Shown here piece after piece: positions 10,853 to 22,562 of a DNA stretch of 64,000 bases. A program made the translations under genes and the position numbers. This stretch comes from Orobanche coerulescens (taxonomy: Eukaryota > Streptophyta > Magnoliopsida > Lamiales > Orobanchaceae): the NCBI GenBank assembly GCA_033398695.1, contig CM065815.1, positions 102,204,501 through 102,268,500 on the forward strand. Direction: 5' to 3'. Under the pieces are notes generated by a model. It worked only from the letters and a program-made list of their open reading frames with translations, was not told where the DNA came from and did not search any database. Each line of letters starts with the position of its first letter. The first letter of the stretch is position 1.

Positions 10853-13800
10853 ATGGCATTCACCGATGAAGAAGTAGCACAACTACGTGGCGTTCTTCGT
10901 GGCTTACCGAGCCTTAATCCAAGCACGACGAGGATACGACACCATGCATGCACCACGACATACCGATGAATACAAGACAAGCGAACTTCCGGAGTTCGTA
11001 GGCGCACCGATCCCGAGGTTTATTTGGAGTGGGAAAGAAAAATTGAACGAATGTTTGAGTTCAAGGATCTCAATGACGAGGTACGTTGCAAGTATGCGAT
11101 TCTCAAACTTGGAAAGGAGCTTCCTTTGGTTTGAGCGAATGAAGACACAAAGAGTTCGTCTTTAAAAGAGAAGATACGTTCGTGGGATTCTCTAAAAAAG
11201 AAACTACGAAAAAGATATGTCCCGACTACACACAAGTTAAGCTTGTATCGAAAAATTTCTGAACTCATGCAAGGAAAGCTAAGTGTCGAGGAGTACATCG
11301 AGGAGTTTGAAAACTTATCCTTGATGGGAGAACTTGAAGAAAGCGAAGAATTGCGGATGTCCCGTTTCCTACGAGGTTTGAACAAAAATATTGCTAATTC
11401 CGTGGAACTCTACCCCTATTCCGACTTTGATACTTTATGCGGACTTTGCATAATGTTGGAAAATCAAAACAAAACAAAACTCTCTAAACCCGAATTCCCA
11501 CCTAAATACGGAAATACCAACTTTGGCGCGAGTTCTAGCTCGTTTCCAAAACGGTCACCACAAGCCAACCGTTACTACCATCCCAAAAACTCCTATCACA
11601 CCAAAAGAAACAAGCCTATCTAAAGTCCGGTGTTTCAAGTGTCAAGGATTTGGACACTATCAAAGTGCTTGTCCAAATCGGAGAATTGTGACGTTACGAG
11701 AAGCCATAGCCGCCCGAGAAGAATTACTAGCCGAAGAAGAAAAAATTGGAGACGTTTTTAACTTAGAAGCTGACGAAGAAGAAGAAGAATGCGAGGCATA
11801 CGATGCCCCGCACTATGACACTAACCTCGTCCTACGCATGTTACAAACTAAGGCCGCCCAAGTGACGAAGAACAACGAGACCAAATCTTCCACACGAAGT
11901 GTCGTGGTCGGAGATAAATGGTGTAGCTTGATCATTGACGGTGGAAGTTGTACAAACGTGGCATCAAGCGAGATGGTCTCAAAACTCGGTTTGATCACCA
12001 CGGCCCATCCTAAGCCTTATGCACTCCATTGGCTCGATGATGGAAACAAGGTGAAAGTATCAAGGCAAGTGAAGGTCGGACTCACCATGGGTTCGTATGG
12101 CGATGATATTACATGCGATGTACTACCGATGGACGCATGTCACGTGTTATTGGGAAGACCTTGGTTATTTGATCGGACGTACTACATCGAGGGAGGAGTA
12201 ACGAGTATGAGTTACGTGACAAAGGTAAAAATCGTTCTTAAACCTATGTCACCTCAAGCTATCCGGACGATGAGTTCAAAAAGTCGAAGGACCGAAACTT
12301 ACGATGTTTGCAAACGAGAAAGAAGTCGAACACGCCATTGACGATGGCGAACGTGTTTATTTGATGATGATCAAAGAGGTCCGAAATCTTGCCACCAAAT
12401 CGCACCATGAGGAAGAGATAGACGCTCTATTACACGAGTTTTGGACGTATTCCCGAAGACTTGCGGTAGGATTACCACCTATCCGCAAATTGAACACCGA
12501 TTGATCTTATACCGAGCTCCATTACCGAACAAAGCGGCGTATCGTTGTAATCTGAAGAAACCAAAGAATTACAACGCCAAATTGATGAACTCATGAATCA
12601 CGGATATGTCCGAGAAAGTTTAAGTCCGTGTGCGGTTCCAGTTCTACTTGTACCAAAAAAAGACGGAACATGGCGAATGTGTATTGACAGTAGAGCCGTG
12701 AATAACATCACCGTCAAGTATCGGTTTCCCATCCCGAGACTAGACGACATGCTGGACGAGTTACATGGATCGGTTATATTTTCCAAAGTTGATTTACGGA
12801 GCGGATACCATCAAATCCGCATGCGAGAGGGAGACGAATGGAAAACGGCATTTAAAACAAAGAATGGACTTTACGAATGGGTTGTGATGCCATTCGGCCT
12901 CACCAACGCCCCGAGCACTTTTATGAGGTTGATGAACGAGGTTCTTAAACCTTTCTTGGGAAAGTTTGTTGTCGTGTACTTAGACGACATTTTGATCTAC
13001 AAATGGGTCCGTAGAAGAACATCTCGAACATTTGCACGTATTTGAGACGCTAAGGGAACAAAAACTTTATGGAAAACGGGAGAAGTGTACTTTCCTAGTC
13101 GAGAGTCTTGTCTTTCTCGGCTATGTTGTTTCGAAGACGGAGTTTGGTCGACCAAGAGAAGATCGCGGCAATCAAGTCGTGGCCGACCCCAAAGACAATC
13201 ACGGAGGTACGGTCATTTCATGGCCTCGCTTCTTTTTACCGACGATTCATACGGGACTTTAGCACCATCTCCAGTCCGATCACGGAGTGTCTAAAAAAAG
13301 GAACCTTTGCATGGAACGAGGCGGCCCAAAAGGCTTTTGAAAATTTAAAAGGAAAATTATGTGAAGCGCCGATTTTGACGTTACCCGATTTTTCACAACC
13401 GTTTGAGGTGGAATGCGACGCTAGCGGAGTTGGAATCGGGGTAGTGCTTATTCAAAAGGGCCGTCCCATCGCCTATTTTTCGGAGAAGTTAAGTGGCGCC
13501 CGAGTGAATTATTGTACTTACGACAAGGAGTTCTATGCTATCGTAAGAGCACTCGATCATTGGAGTCATTATCTACGTTCGAAACATTTCGTGCTGCATT
13601 CGGATCACGAGTCGTTGAAATACATCAACGGACAAAGTAAGCTAAGCCCGAGACATGCAAAATGGGTGGAATTTTTACAATCTTTTCACTTTTCATCCAA
13701 GTACAAAGACGGGAAGAGTAATGTAGTGGCGGATGCACTATCGAGACGGTATGCCTTACTGTCGATGTTAGATGTTCGTTTGTTGGGGTTCGAGACTTTG

Positions 13801-15170
13801 AAAGATCATTACAACGACGATTTGGACTTCGGGGAAATTTTTAACCGTTGTAAAACGGCCTGCATTTAGGAATTTGTTTTACAGATGGCTTTCTTTTCAA
13901 GGGAAATAAATTATGTGTGCGAGACATACAATTCGGGAATTCTTGGTTCGGGAGGCGCACGGAGGAGGACTAGCCAGGTCATTTCGGCTCGACCAAGATC
14001 AGAGGTGCTAAAAGAACATTTCTTTTGGCCGAAGATGTATGGTGACGTAAGCACAATCGTGAGCAAATGCGTAACTTGTCACATGATGAAAAGTTCGTTC
14101 AAGTCGAGTACATACATGCCGTTGCCAATACCGCTACGACCGTGGGAGGATGTCTCGATGGATTTTATTGTGGCTTTACCTCGTACTCAACGAGGCAAAG
14201 ACTCGATCATGGTGGTCGTCGACCGCTTTTCAAAATGGCTCACTTTATCGCATGCCACAAAACCGATGATGCAAGCAATGTGGCGGACTTGTACTTAGGA
14301 AGTAGTTCGTTTACACGAAGTTCCAAAACTATCGTGTCGGATCGAGATTCCAAATTTCGAGTTACTCGGAATACTTTATGGAGGAAAGTCGGTACTAAAC
14401 TCCTATTCAAGACTTCACATCACCCACAAACCGACGATGCACCGAGGTAACAAATCGAACCTTAGGAGCATTATTGCGAGGGTTGGTAAATAAAACACGA
14501 AGGATTGGGACGTTAAACTTGCTCATACGGAATTCGCATAAACCGATCACCGGTTATGCCACGGCCCATTCGCCTTTTGAAGTAGTATACGGATTAAATC
14601 CACACTTGCCATTGGACTTGATTCCCTTGCCGAGCAACGAATTGGTTCACAAAGACGCCAAGCAAAACTCAAATCAATGATGAAGTTACATGAAAAGATA
14701 CGGAACGGATTAAAGAAGTGAATGAAATTTACAAACGGAAGTCGAACAAAAATAAAAAAGCGAGGTTATTTGAAGTTGGCGACTTAGTTTGGATACATTT
14801 GAGAAAAGAAAGATTCCCAAGCAAACGGAAGAACAAATTGATGCCGAGAGCCGAGGGTCCGTACAAAATTGTGGAAAAAGTGAACGACAACGCATACAAA
14901 GTCGAACTTCCGGGCGAATACGGAGTACACGCGACTTTCAACGTAGGTGATCTCTCGCATTACCTTGACGACGATGGCATTACGGAATTGAGGTCAATTC
15001 CTTTCAAAGACGGAGGGAATGATACGATATCTAATATTCCAGTCGAAGAAGCTCCAATAAAAATCGACATCCTTGATGATGCAAATTCGCATGGCCATGC
15101 ATCGTTATACTTAGGAGAAAATGTTAATCGGATTGGAGTTACGTTGTTAATCGGAATCGGAATAACGTAA
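10853..15170 (+). pseudogene. gag-pol: Element D gag-pol, heavily frameshifted
   Basis: The region begins at the conserved ATG of MAFTDEEVAQLR and ends at TAA 15168, inside the 3' LTR. Pieces in order: Gag N-terminus to about 11160; Gag C-terminus (11243-11560); knuckle, acidic linker and protease [10 protein letters not shown] (about 11560-12230); linker (12304-12470); RT (12593-13000); RT end and RNase H (13108-13860); integrase zinc region and core in shifting frames (13885-14680); integrase C-terminus and LTR-encoded tail (14718-15170). At least ten frame changes separate them, yet amino-acid identity to E is very high throughout. This is unusual for a genuinely old pseudogene and fits uncorrected indels. 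Confidence 0.88.
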
Positions 15171-15960
15171 AACTCGACGACGGAATCGGTCCGAAAGCAT
15201 GAAAAATCGGCCATATCATGCTTGAAAGGGACTCATGATTGTCAAGATACATGACATCAACAAATCGGCCCTACTAGATATTGAGAAAGACTTTCATCAC
15301 CTAATAACACCAAAATTCACCATGATCTCCTTCCCCACAAAATCGGCCATATCATGAGATTGAGGAAGACTTTCTTCAAGCATGTTCTTCATGTCACCAT
15401 CAAGATATCTTCATCTAATCTACACCAAATCCTCCTAATAAGTTCGGCCGAATTGATGCATGGAAGGAAGGATATTTGGTCTTCTTCATGTCCCCATCAC
15501 TTAATAAGTCCAAGATGTCTTCATCAACTTGGTATCTACTTGGAGACTTTCGGCGGAAATGGAAGTTGCTAGGAAGTTCGTTTTCTCGTTTTGTTGTATT
15601 TACTTACGGTTGGAAACTACTATATATAGTAGTGCTCGTTGTACTTGTAAAATATCTTGAATCATAATAAACCTTGTATTTCCTTTGAAATATACGTTGA
15701 ACGAGTTCAACAAACTTTAGTTATTGTTTCGACGCGTCTCGAGATTTTAACTTGATCAATTCTCAAAAGGTCTTGGGAAGAGATTACCTTTTATCGAGTT
15801 ATAGGTCTAGTTCGATAAAACACACCAAACTCCGTACATCATTCTACATCACGGCCGAATCCCATTAAATTCGTCCATCCCCTTTGTAATTTTGATCAAT
15901 ATTGTAAACGTGATAATCTCCCGCTGTGTTTTATACGCATTACTTACGTAATTCGTATCA
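15020..15960 (+). repeat. Element D 3' LTR
   Basis: 941 bp. Preceded by the purine tract at 15006-15019. Pol stops at 15168-15170, 151 bp into the LTR. Flanked by AGTCT. Confidence 0.95.
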
Positions 15961-15965
15961 AGTCT

Positions 15966-16136
15966 TGAAACTAGAAGAGACAAAAATCTTCATGATATTG
16001 GACCAAATATGATGCTGTCGGTTTTGTCATTTCTGGGATCCAATGGGTCCGAATTTGGTCCTATGGTCTCATAAGATTTGTAGCTCTCTTTCTTAGCTTT
16101 CCATGGCCACTTGAATCACCTGAATCGGATTTCAGA
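15966..16136. other. Unassigned spacer before element C gag
   Basis: Non-coding stretch resembling no other part of the window. It ends at GAGACATTTGTCTCAC, where collinearity with the gag leader of the sister copies starts. The 7-mer ACATTTG occurs here and also just after the C 5' LTR (9194-9200), so a microhomology-joined or target-duplicating insertion replaced the primer-site region. The origin of the foreign DNA is unknown. Confidence 0.4.
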
Positions 16137-16173
16137 GACATTTGTCTCACGGTTCTCGACGTTACTCAAGAAG

Positions 16174-18402
16174 ATGGCATTCACCGATGAAGAAGTAGCA
16201 CAACTACGGGACGTTCTTCGCGGCTTACCGGAGCCCAGAATCCAAGCACGACGAGGATACGATGCCATGCATGCACCACGACATGCTGATGAATACAAGA
16301 CAAGCGAACTTCCGGAGTTCGTAGGCGGCACCGATCCCGAGGTTTATTTGGAGTGGGAAAGGAAAATTGAACGAATGTTTGAGTTCAAGGATCTCAATGA
16401 CGAGGTACGTTGCAAGTATGCGATTCTCAAACTTGGAAAGGGAGCTTCCCTTTGGTTTGAGCGAATGAAGACACAAAGAGTTCGTCTTTAAAAGAGAAGA
16501 TACGTCGTGGGATTCTCTAAAAAGAAATTACGAAAAGATATGTCCCGGCTACACACAAGCTAAGCTTGTATCGAAAAATTTCGACCTCACGCAAGGGAAG
16601 CTAAGTGTCGAGGAGTACATCGAGGAGTTTGAAAACTTATCCTTGATGGGAGAACTTGAAGAAAGCGAAGAATTACGGATGTCCGTTTCCTTCGAGGTTT
16701 GAATAAAAATATTGCTAATTCCGTGGAACTCTACCCCTATTCCGACTTTGATACTTTATGCGGACTTTGCATAAAGTTGGAAAATCAAAACAAGACAAAA
16801 CTTTCTAAACCCGAATTCCCATCTAAATACGGAAATACCAACTTTGGCGCGAGTTCTAGCTCGTTTCCAAAAACTGTCACCACAAGTCCACCCGTTACTA
16901 CCATTCCAAAAACTCCTATCACCCCAAAAGAAACAAGCCTATCTAAAGTCCGGTGTTTCAAATGTCAAGGATTTGGGCACTATCAAAGTGCTTGTCCAAA
17001 TCGGAGAATTGTGACGCTACGAGAAGCCATAGCCGTCCGAGAAGAATTACTAGCCGAAGAAGAAAGAATTGGAGACGTCTTTAACTTGGAAGCCGGCGAA
17101 GAAGAAGAAGAATGCGAGGCATACGATGCCCCGAACTATGACACGAACCTCGTCCTTCGCATGTTACAAACGAAGGCAGCCCCGAGTGACGAAGAACAAC
17201 GAGACCAAATCTTTCACACGAAGTGTCGTGTCGGAGAGAAATGGTGTAGCTTGATCATTGACGGTGGAAGTTGTACAAACGTGGCATCGAGTGAGATGGT
17301 CTCAAAGCTCGGATTGATCACCACGGCCCATCCAAAGCCGTATGCACTCCATTGGCTCGATGATGGAAACAAGGTGAAAGTATCGAGACAAGTGAAGGTC
17401 GGGCTCACCATGGGTTCGTATGGTGATGATATTACATGCGATGTACTACCGATGGATGCATGTCACGTATTATTGGAAAGACCTTGGTTATTTGATCGGG
17501 ACGTACTACATCGAGGGAGGAGTAACGAGTATGAGTTACGTGACAAAGGTAAAAAAATTGTTCTTAAACCTATGTCACCTCAAGCTATCCGGACGATGAG
17601 TTCGAAAAAAGTCGAAGGACCGAAACTTACGATGCTTGCAAACGAAAAAGAAGTCGAACACGCCATTGACGATGGCGAACGTGTTTATTTGATGATGATC
17701 AAAGAGGTCCGAAATCTTGCCACCAAATCACACCACGAAGAAGAGATAGATACACTATTACACGAGTTCTCGGATGTATTTCCCGAAGACTTGCCGGTAG
17801 GATTACCACCTATCCGTGGAATTGAACACCAAATTGATCTTGTACCAGGAGCTCCATTACCGAACAAAGCGGCGTATCGTTGTAATCCCGAAGAAACCAA
17901 AGAACTACAACGTCAAATTGATGAACTCATGAATCACGGATATGTCCGAGAAAGTTTAAGTCCGTGTGCGGTTCCAGTCCTACTTGTACCAAAAAAAGAC
18001 GGATCATGGCGAATGTGTATTGACAGTAGAGCCGTGAATAACATCACCGTCAAGTATCGGTTCCCCATCCCGAGACTAGACGACATGTTAGACGAGTTAC
18101 ATGGCTCGGTCATATTTTCAAAAGTTGATTTACGGAGCGGATACCATCAAATTCGCATGCGAGAAGGAGACGAATGGAAGACGGCATTTAAAACAAAGAA
18201 TGGACTTTACGAATGGGTTGTGATGCCATTCGGCCTCACCAATGCCCCGAGCACTTTTATGAGGTTGATGAACGAGGTTCTCAAACCTTTCTTGGGAAAG
18301 TTTGTTGTCGTATACTTAGACGACATTTTGATCTACAGTCGATCCTTAGAGGAGCATCTCGAACATTTGCGGCACGTATTTGAAACTCTAAGGGAACAGA
18401 AA
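16174..18402 (+). pseudogene. gag-pol: Element C gag, protease and RT (5' part)
   Basis: Starts at the ATG of MAFTDEEVAQLR. Gag is open to about 16490, then shifted between 16490 and 16690. A long frame (16699-18402) follows, with the Gag end, CCHC knuckle [14 protein letters not shown], a Glu-rich linker, protease motif [10 protein letters not shown], and RT through YLDDILIYS. The frame is cut after codon K by element E and continues in frame at 31142 (K then LYGKREKC). Apart from the Gag lesions and one later shift, this is among the best-preserved coding regions in the window. Confidence 0.9.
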
Positions 18403-19318
18403 TGATACGAATTACGTAAGTAATGCATATGAAATACAACGGAAGATTATTATGTCTTGACAATTATCAAAGTATTACTCGAAAATTACAAGGGAATGAC
18501 CGAAATTGAATGGAGTTCGGCCGTGAGGTAGTAGTGTATACGGATTTGGATGTGTTTTATCGAACTAGACCTATAACTCGATAAAAGTAATCTCTTCTCA
18601 AGACCTATTGAGAATTGATCAAGTTAAAATCTCGAGACGCGTCGAAACAATAACTAAAGTTTGTTGAACTCGTTCAACGTATATTTCAAAGAAATACAAG
18701 GTTTATTACGTTCAAGATATCTTACAATCACCAAATGGACTACTATATATAGTAGTATACAAGGATAATGATACAAAAACAACAAAAAAAAACGAGCCAC
18801 CAATCTTCCTCATGTTCGGCCGAAATGTGGTGTGGGGAAGGAAAGATTTTGGACAATCTTCAAGTATCTTGGAATGTAGTATGTATGACTTTGACATGTA
18901 GAAAAAGACTTGATGAAAGTCTTTATCCATGGGAAATTTCGGCCGATTTTGTGGGGAGACTTGGATGATTTATTTAGGACATGATCTTCATGGATCTTGA
19001 TAAGATATGAAGATGGGGTCTTTATTTTTGTCTTGGCCGATTTTCAAAGGAGGTGGGGAAGGAGGATATCTTCACTATCTTGTGAAAGATATGAAGACAA
19101 ATGAGGTCCCTTTCAAGCATGTCTTGGCCGAATCTCCATGCTTTTGGACCGATTCCGTCGTCAAGTTTTACGTTACTCCTGTTCCGATTAACAACGTAAC
19201 TCCAATACGCGTGTTCTTTTCTCCCAAGTATAATGATGCATGGCCATGCGAATTTGTATCGTCGTGGATGTCGAGTTTTATTGGAGCTTCTTCGATTGGA
19301 ATATTAGATATCGTATCA
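18403..19318 (-). repeat. Element E 3' LTR
   Basis: 916 bp on the minus strand. Pol ends inside it (stop at 19168-19170). The purine tract (19319-19332 on the minus strand, AAAGAAGGAGGGAA) abuts it. TATA palindrome at about 18739. Confidence 0.95.
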
Positions 19319-20291
19319 TTCCCTCCTTCTTTGAAAGGAATTGACCTCAATTCCGTAATGCCATCGTCGTCAAGGTAAGGCGAGAGATCACCTACGTTGA
19401 AAGTCGCGTGTACTCCGTATTCGCCTGGAAGTTCGACTTTGTATGCGTTGTCGTTCACTTTTTCCACAATTTTGTACGGACCCTCGGCTCTCGGCATCAA
19501 TTTGTTCTTCCGTTTGCTTGGGAATCTTTCTTTTCTCAAATGTATCCAAACTAAGTCGCCAACATCAAATAATCTCGTTTTTTTATTTTTGTTCGACTTC
19601 CGTTTGTAAATTTCATTCACTTCTTTAATCCGTTCCCGTATCTTTTCATGTAACTTCATCATTGATTTGAGTTTTGATTCGGCGTCTTTGTGAACCAATT
19701 CGTTGCTCGGCAAGGGAATCAAATCCAATGGCATGTGCGGATTTATTCCGTATACTACTTCAAAAGGTGAATGGGCCGTGGCGAAGCCGGGTGATCGGTT
19801 GTATGCGAATTCCGCATGTGCAAGTTTAACATCCCAATCTTTTTGTGTTTTATTCACCAATCCTCGCAATAATGCTCCCAAGGTTCGATTAGTCACCTCG
19901 GTCTGTCCATCGGTTTGTGGGTGATGTGAAGTACTGAATAGGAGTTTAGTACCCACTTTTCTCCATAAAGTATTCCAGAAGTAACTCAGAAATTTAGAAT
20001 CTCGATCCGACACGATAGTTTTTGGAACTCCGTGTAAACGAACTACTTCCCGGAAGTACAAGTCCGCCACGTTGCTTGCATCATCGGTTTTGTGGCATGC
20101 TATAAAGTGAACCATTTTCGAAAAACGGTCGACGACCACCATGATCGAGTCTTTGCCTCGTTGAGTACGAGGTAAAGCCACAATAAAATCCATCGAGACA
20201 TCCTCCCATGGTCGTAATGGTATTGGCAATGGCATGTATGTACTTGACTTGAACGAACTTTTCATCATGTGACAAGTGACGCATTTACTCA
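19168..20291 (-). CDS. pol: Element E integrase core to C-terminus (3' exon-like part after LINE split)
   Basis: An uninterrupted minus-strand frame that continues the integrase cut by LINE F. It starts in the second half of the zinc-binding motif ([11 protein letters not shown]). It then carries the catalytic core: D in [14 protein letters not shown] in SDRDSKFLSY, and E in [13 protein letters not shown]. The C-terminal GPY-like domain follows (RAEGPYKIVEKV, LPGEYGVHATF, GDLSPYLDDD). The last 50 codons are inside the 3' LTR and end in LYLGEKNTRIGVTLLIGTGV plus T. No canonical chromodomain is visible. This part is intact, but it is physically separated from the rest of pol by 6.6 kb of LINE. 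Confidence 0.92.
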
Positions 20292-20909
20292 AATTCAATA
20301 TAAAACAGCGGACAGCACTTCACACACACTCTAGGGGCGATTTTCACACACAAAACAGCTCCCGGCCCGGCGGCGCGTGTGGGCGCGTGAGAAAGCCCCT
20401 CCATCATCGGCCGACGGCCGATTGTTCGTCTCTCCAAGACGAACGTCCCCTCCAAATTTCACTCAATTCCGACAACGTTTACCTGTGCAAATCTAGGTTG
20501 CAAATTCCGGCTGAAAACTACAATTTATGAACTTCGGCCAGATTTTCCGGCCACGTCCGTGGCGCAATCTCTGGGCACCAACCGGAATAGACTCTGTTGT
20601 AATTCCGGTCATTTACCCTCTGGTCTCGTCGGCTGAATCGCGGTCTCCGGCCGGCGAAGTTTCTTGGTCAACCGCTGACCGCGGCGCGCTTTCTTTTTCC
20701 GGCGTGCTCCGGCCTCCTCTCGGTAGCGGACCACTTTCATTGGATTCCTCTTGTCGAGCCGCTTCCGTTGCTTACAATTTCGACCAGCTTCCGGCCACCT
20801 CAGATTCCGGCGAGATTTTCCGGCGACCTCAGATTCCGGCGAGATTTTCCAACGGGGTCTTCCTTAGGGTTCTTGGGAGCCGCTCTCCAGCAGTTTGGTT
20901 CCGGCAGTC
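20292..20909 (+). promoter_or_regulatory. LINE F 5' UTR and internal promoter region
   Basis: About 620 bp of GC-richer sequence before the ORF1 start, containing CCCGGCCCGGCGGCGCG, a CGGCCGACGGCCG stretch and repeated CCGGCGA units. Short open frames (20527-20988) are not conserved in frame in LINE I and look non-coding. A LINE internal promoter is expected here; I see no defining motif. Confidence 0.5.
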
Positions 20910-22562
20910 ATGGCCGATGACGGCCGGTCGCCGCCGGCGAATGGGCAGCCACCGAACTTTGTTCATCCATCGTCGATTCCGACAATGATTTCTACGGAAG
21001 TCCTCATGTCATGCTTCCAACATATGATGTCATCTCTTTCCAACATTTCCTATTCGAAGACGCCTTCGGTCTCTCCATCATTCCCTACTTCGGCGCCGCT
21101 CCATAATTCGGCCCCCACTCAGTTCCTCAAACAAGATGACCCAAGTTTGGGAAAAACTACGGGTCCCTCTCCTTCATCTTTCAAGGAAGCTCGATGAGTA
21201 ATCTTTCTCACTCGAGGAAAGATATTCATTTCTCGATGATATTTATCGTAATTCACTGTGATCCTATGCGCAAAGGGGATTTCATATCTATTTCCTTAGA
21301 TGAAAAATTTACTCCGAAAGGGTTAAATACCTTCAAAATTCCTTAAATGGTCGGTTGTTGCAACCGAAAACTCTAAGCCTTACTCTCTTGATCAATCAAG
21401 GTGAATTGCAAAATGCTTGGTCTATCTCCACGTCCCGAAATTAATACCTTTGGGAAAAGGATACTTTAACGCTCAATTTAATAATTCGGAAGATAAAAAT
21501 CGTGTTTTTAGCAAAACTTCATGGAACTTGGTCTCCTGATATTTTCGTTTATCCACTGGGTTCGGATTTCAACCCTTATAAAATTGCAACTTCTAAAGCA
21601 CAAGTTTGATCCGAATTTATGAGTTGCCGATTGAATACCGGCACCCTCAACTTATTTTTACAATTGCTAAGACTCTTGGCAACCCTCCGAAAATTGATGA
21701 ACGTTCTCTGAATGGGGAAGTGGGTCATTTTGTTCGGTCCTAATTGAAATTGACTTGAAAGACCATGTTCACAACAATGTCATGGTTGAATGTTCGGTCA
21801 TTGTGTTTTCCCTTCTATTGGCTACGAAAAGTTTCGAGTTTTGCACTCATTGCTCAATCGTTGGTCACTCCAACAATTCCCGTAGAAGCCAAAATTGGCT
21901 CCGAACTCCAACTCTACGGTTCCTAGCGACCGCGAATCGTCAATCTAAATATGTTCTAAACCATCCCCTACCCCTACCGTTAGGGTCAATAATTCAAACA
22001 ACAATAATCGCTTCAATGTGCTTGATGTTGAACCAATAGAAGGTGATTCCAATAATGATCACCATCACTCGCCTTAACGGTTTTCCACCTTCAATAGAGC
22101 AAAATGATACCATTGTCCCCACTTCGAAGTTCTCCGCCGAACATGCCAACAATAACATGTTATCCCTTACCACTAACGTCTTCCACTCGATAATAAAAAC
22201 ACGTCGGTGTCTTCCAAGGGCACGATCTTGCATAACCCTTCTTCATCCTCTCGTCATGAGCAATCGATCGACACGGTTGGGCCCCTATTGTGTCTCCGAC
22301 CATGACAAAGATCGAGAGCCATACCATTGTTAAGGCGGAAAATCTATTGTTATTTCTCCTATCATTCCCTCGGAAACCACAAGCTCCGCTAAAACAAGCT
22401 AAAAGGGATGTTAAATTCCCAAAGATCGTGCAATTACTCCCGCCAACTCCACTAAATAAAAATCTTAATTTGGCCGCTTCTAAACCTTGGCGAAATTCTT
22501 CTGGGGAAGAGGATCAGCAAAATAATCCGCCTGAAGCACGGATAAATGCCGTTTCTAAATGA
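20910..22562 (+). pseudogene. ORF1: LINE F ORF1, frameshifted
   Basis: ORF1 of a plant L1. The proposed start is MADDGRSPPANG at 20910, shared in position with LINE I. It then has a low-complexity Ser/Pro region and a domain of the DUF4283 type, recognisable mainly from the LINE I copy (RVLIEIDLKDHVHNNVMVE; here around 21740-21790). A CCHC-like zinc segment with EFCTHCSIVGHS follows near 21840. The C-terminal part is open to the TGA at 22560-22562, which overlaps the ORF2 ATG. Several frameshifts break the middle. The product would be the RNA-binding partner of ORF2. Confidence 0.75.

Larger units (their letters stand above)
9863..15960 (+). mobile_element. Element D: complete Ty3/gypsy LTR retrotransposon
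   Basis: Bounded by AGTCT at 9858-9862 and 15961-15965. The LTRs are 940 and 941 bp and nearly identical, which implies a recent insertion into the leader region of C. The internal region is collinear with A, E and H. The primer site reads TAAGTGGTACGAGCC, apparently shortened relative to sisters. Confidence 0.97.

Noticed and set aside
20527..20988. Upstream ORF in LINE F 5' UTR
   Set aside because: The frame is not maintained in LINE I, and composition follows the GC-rich leader rather than coding sequence.
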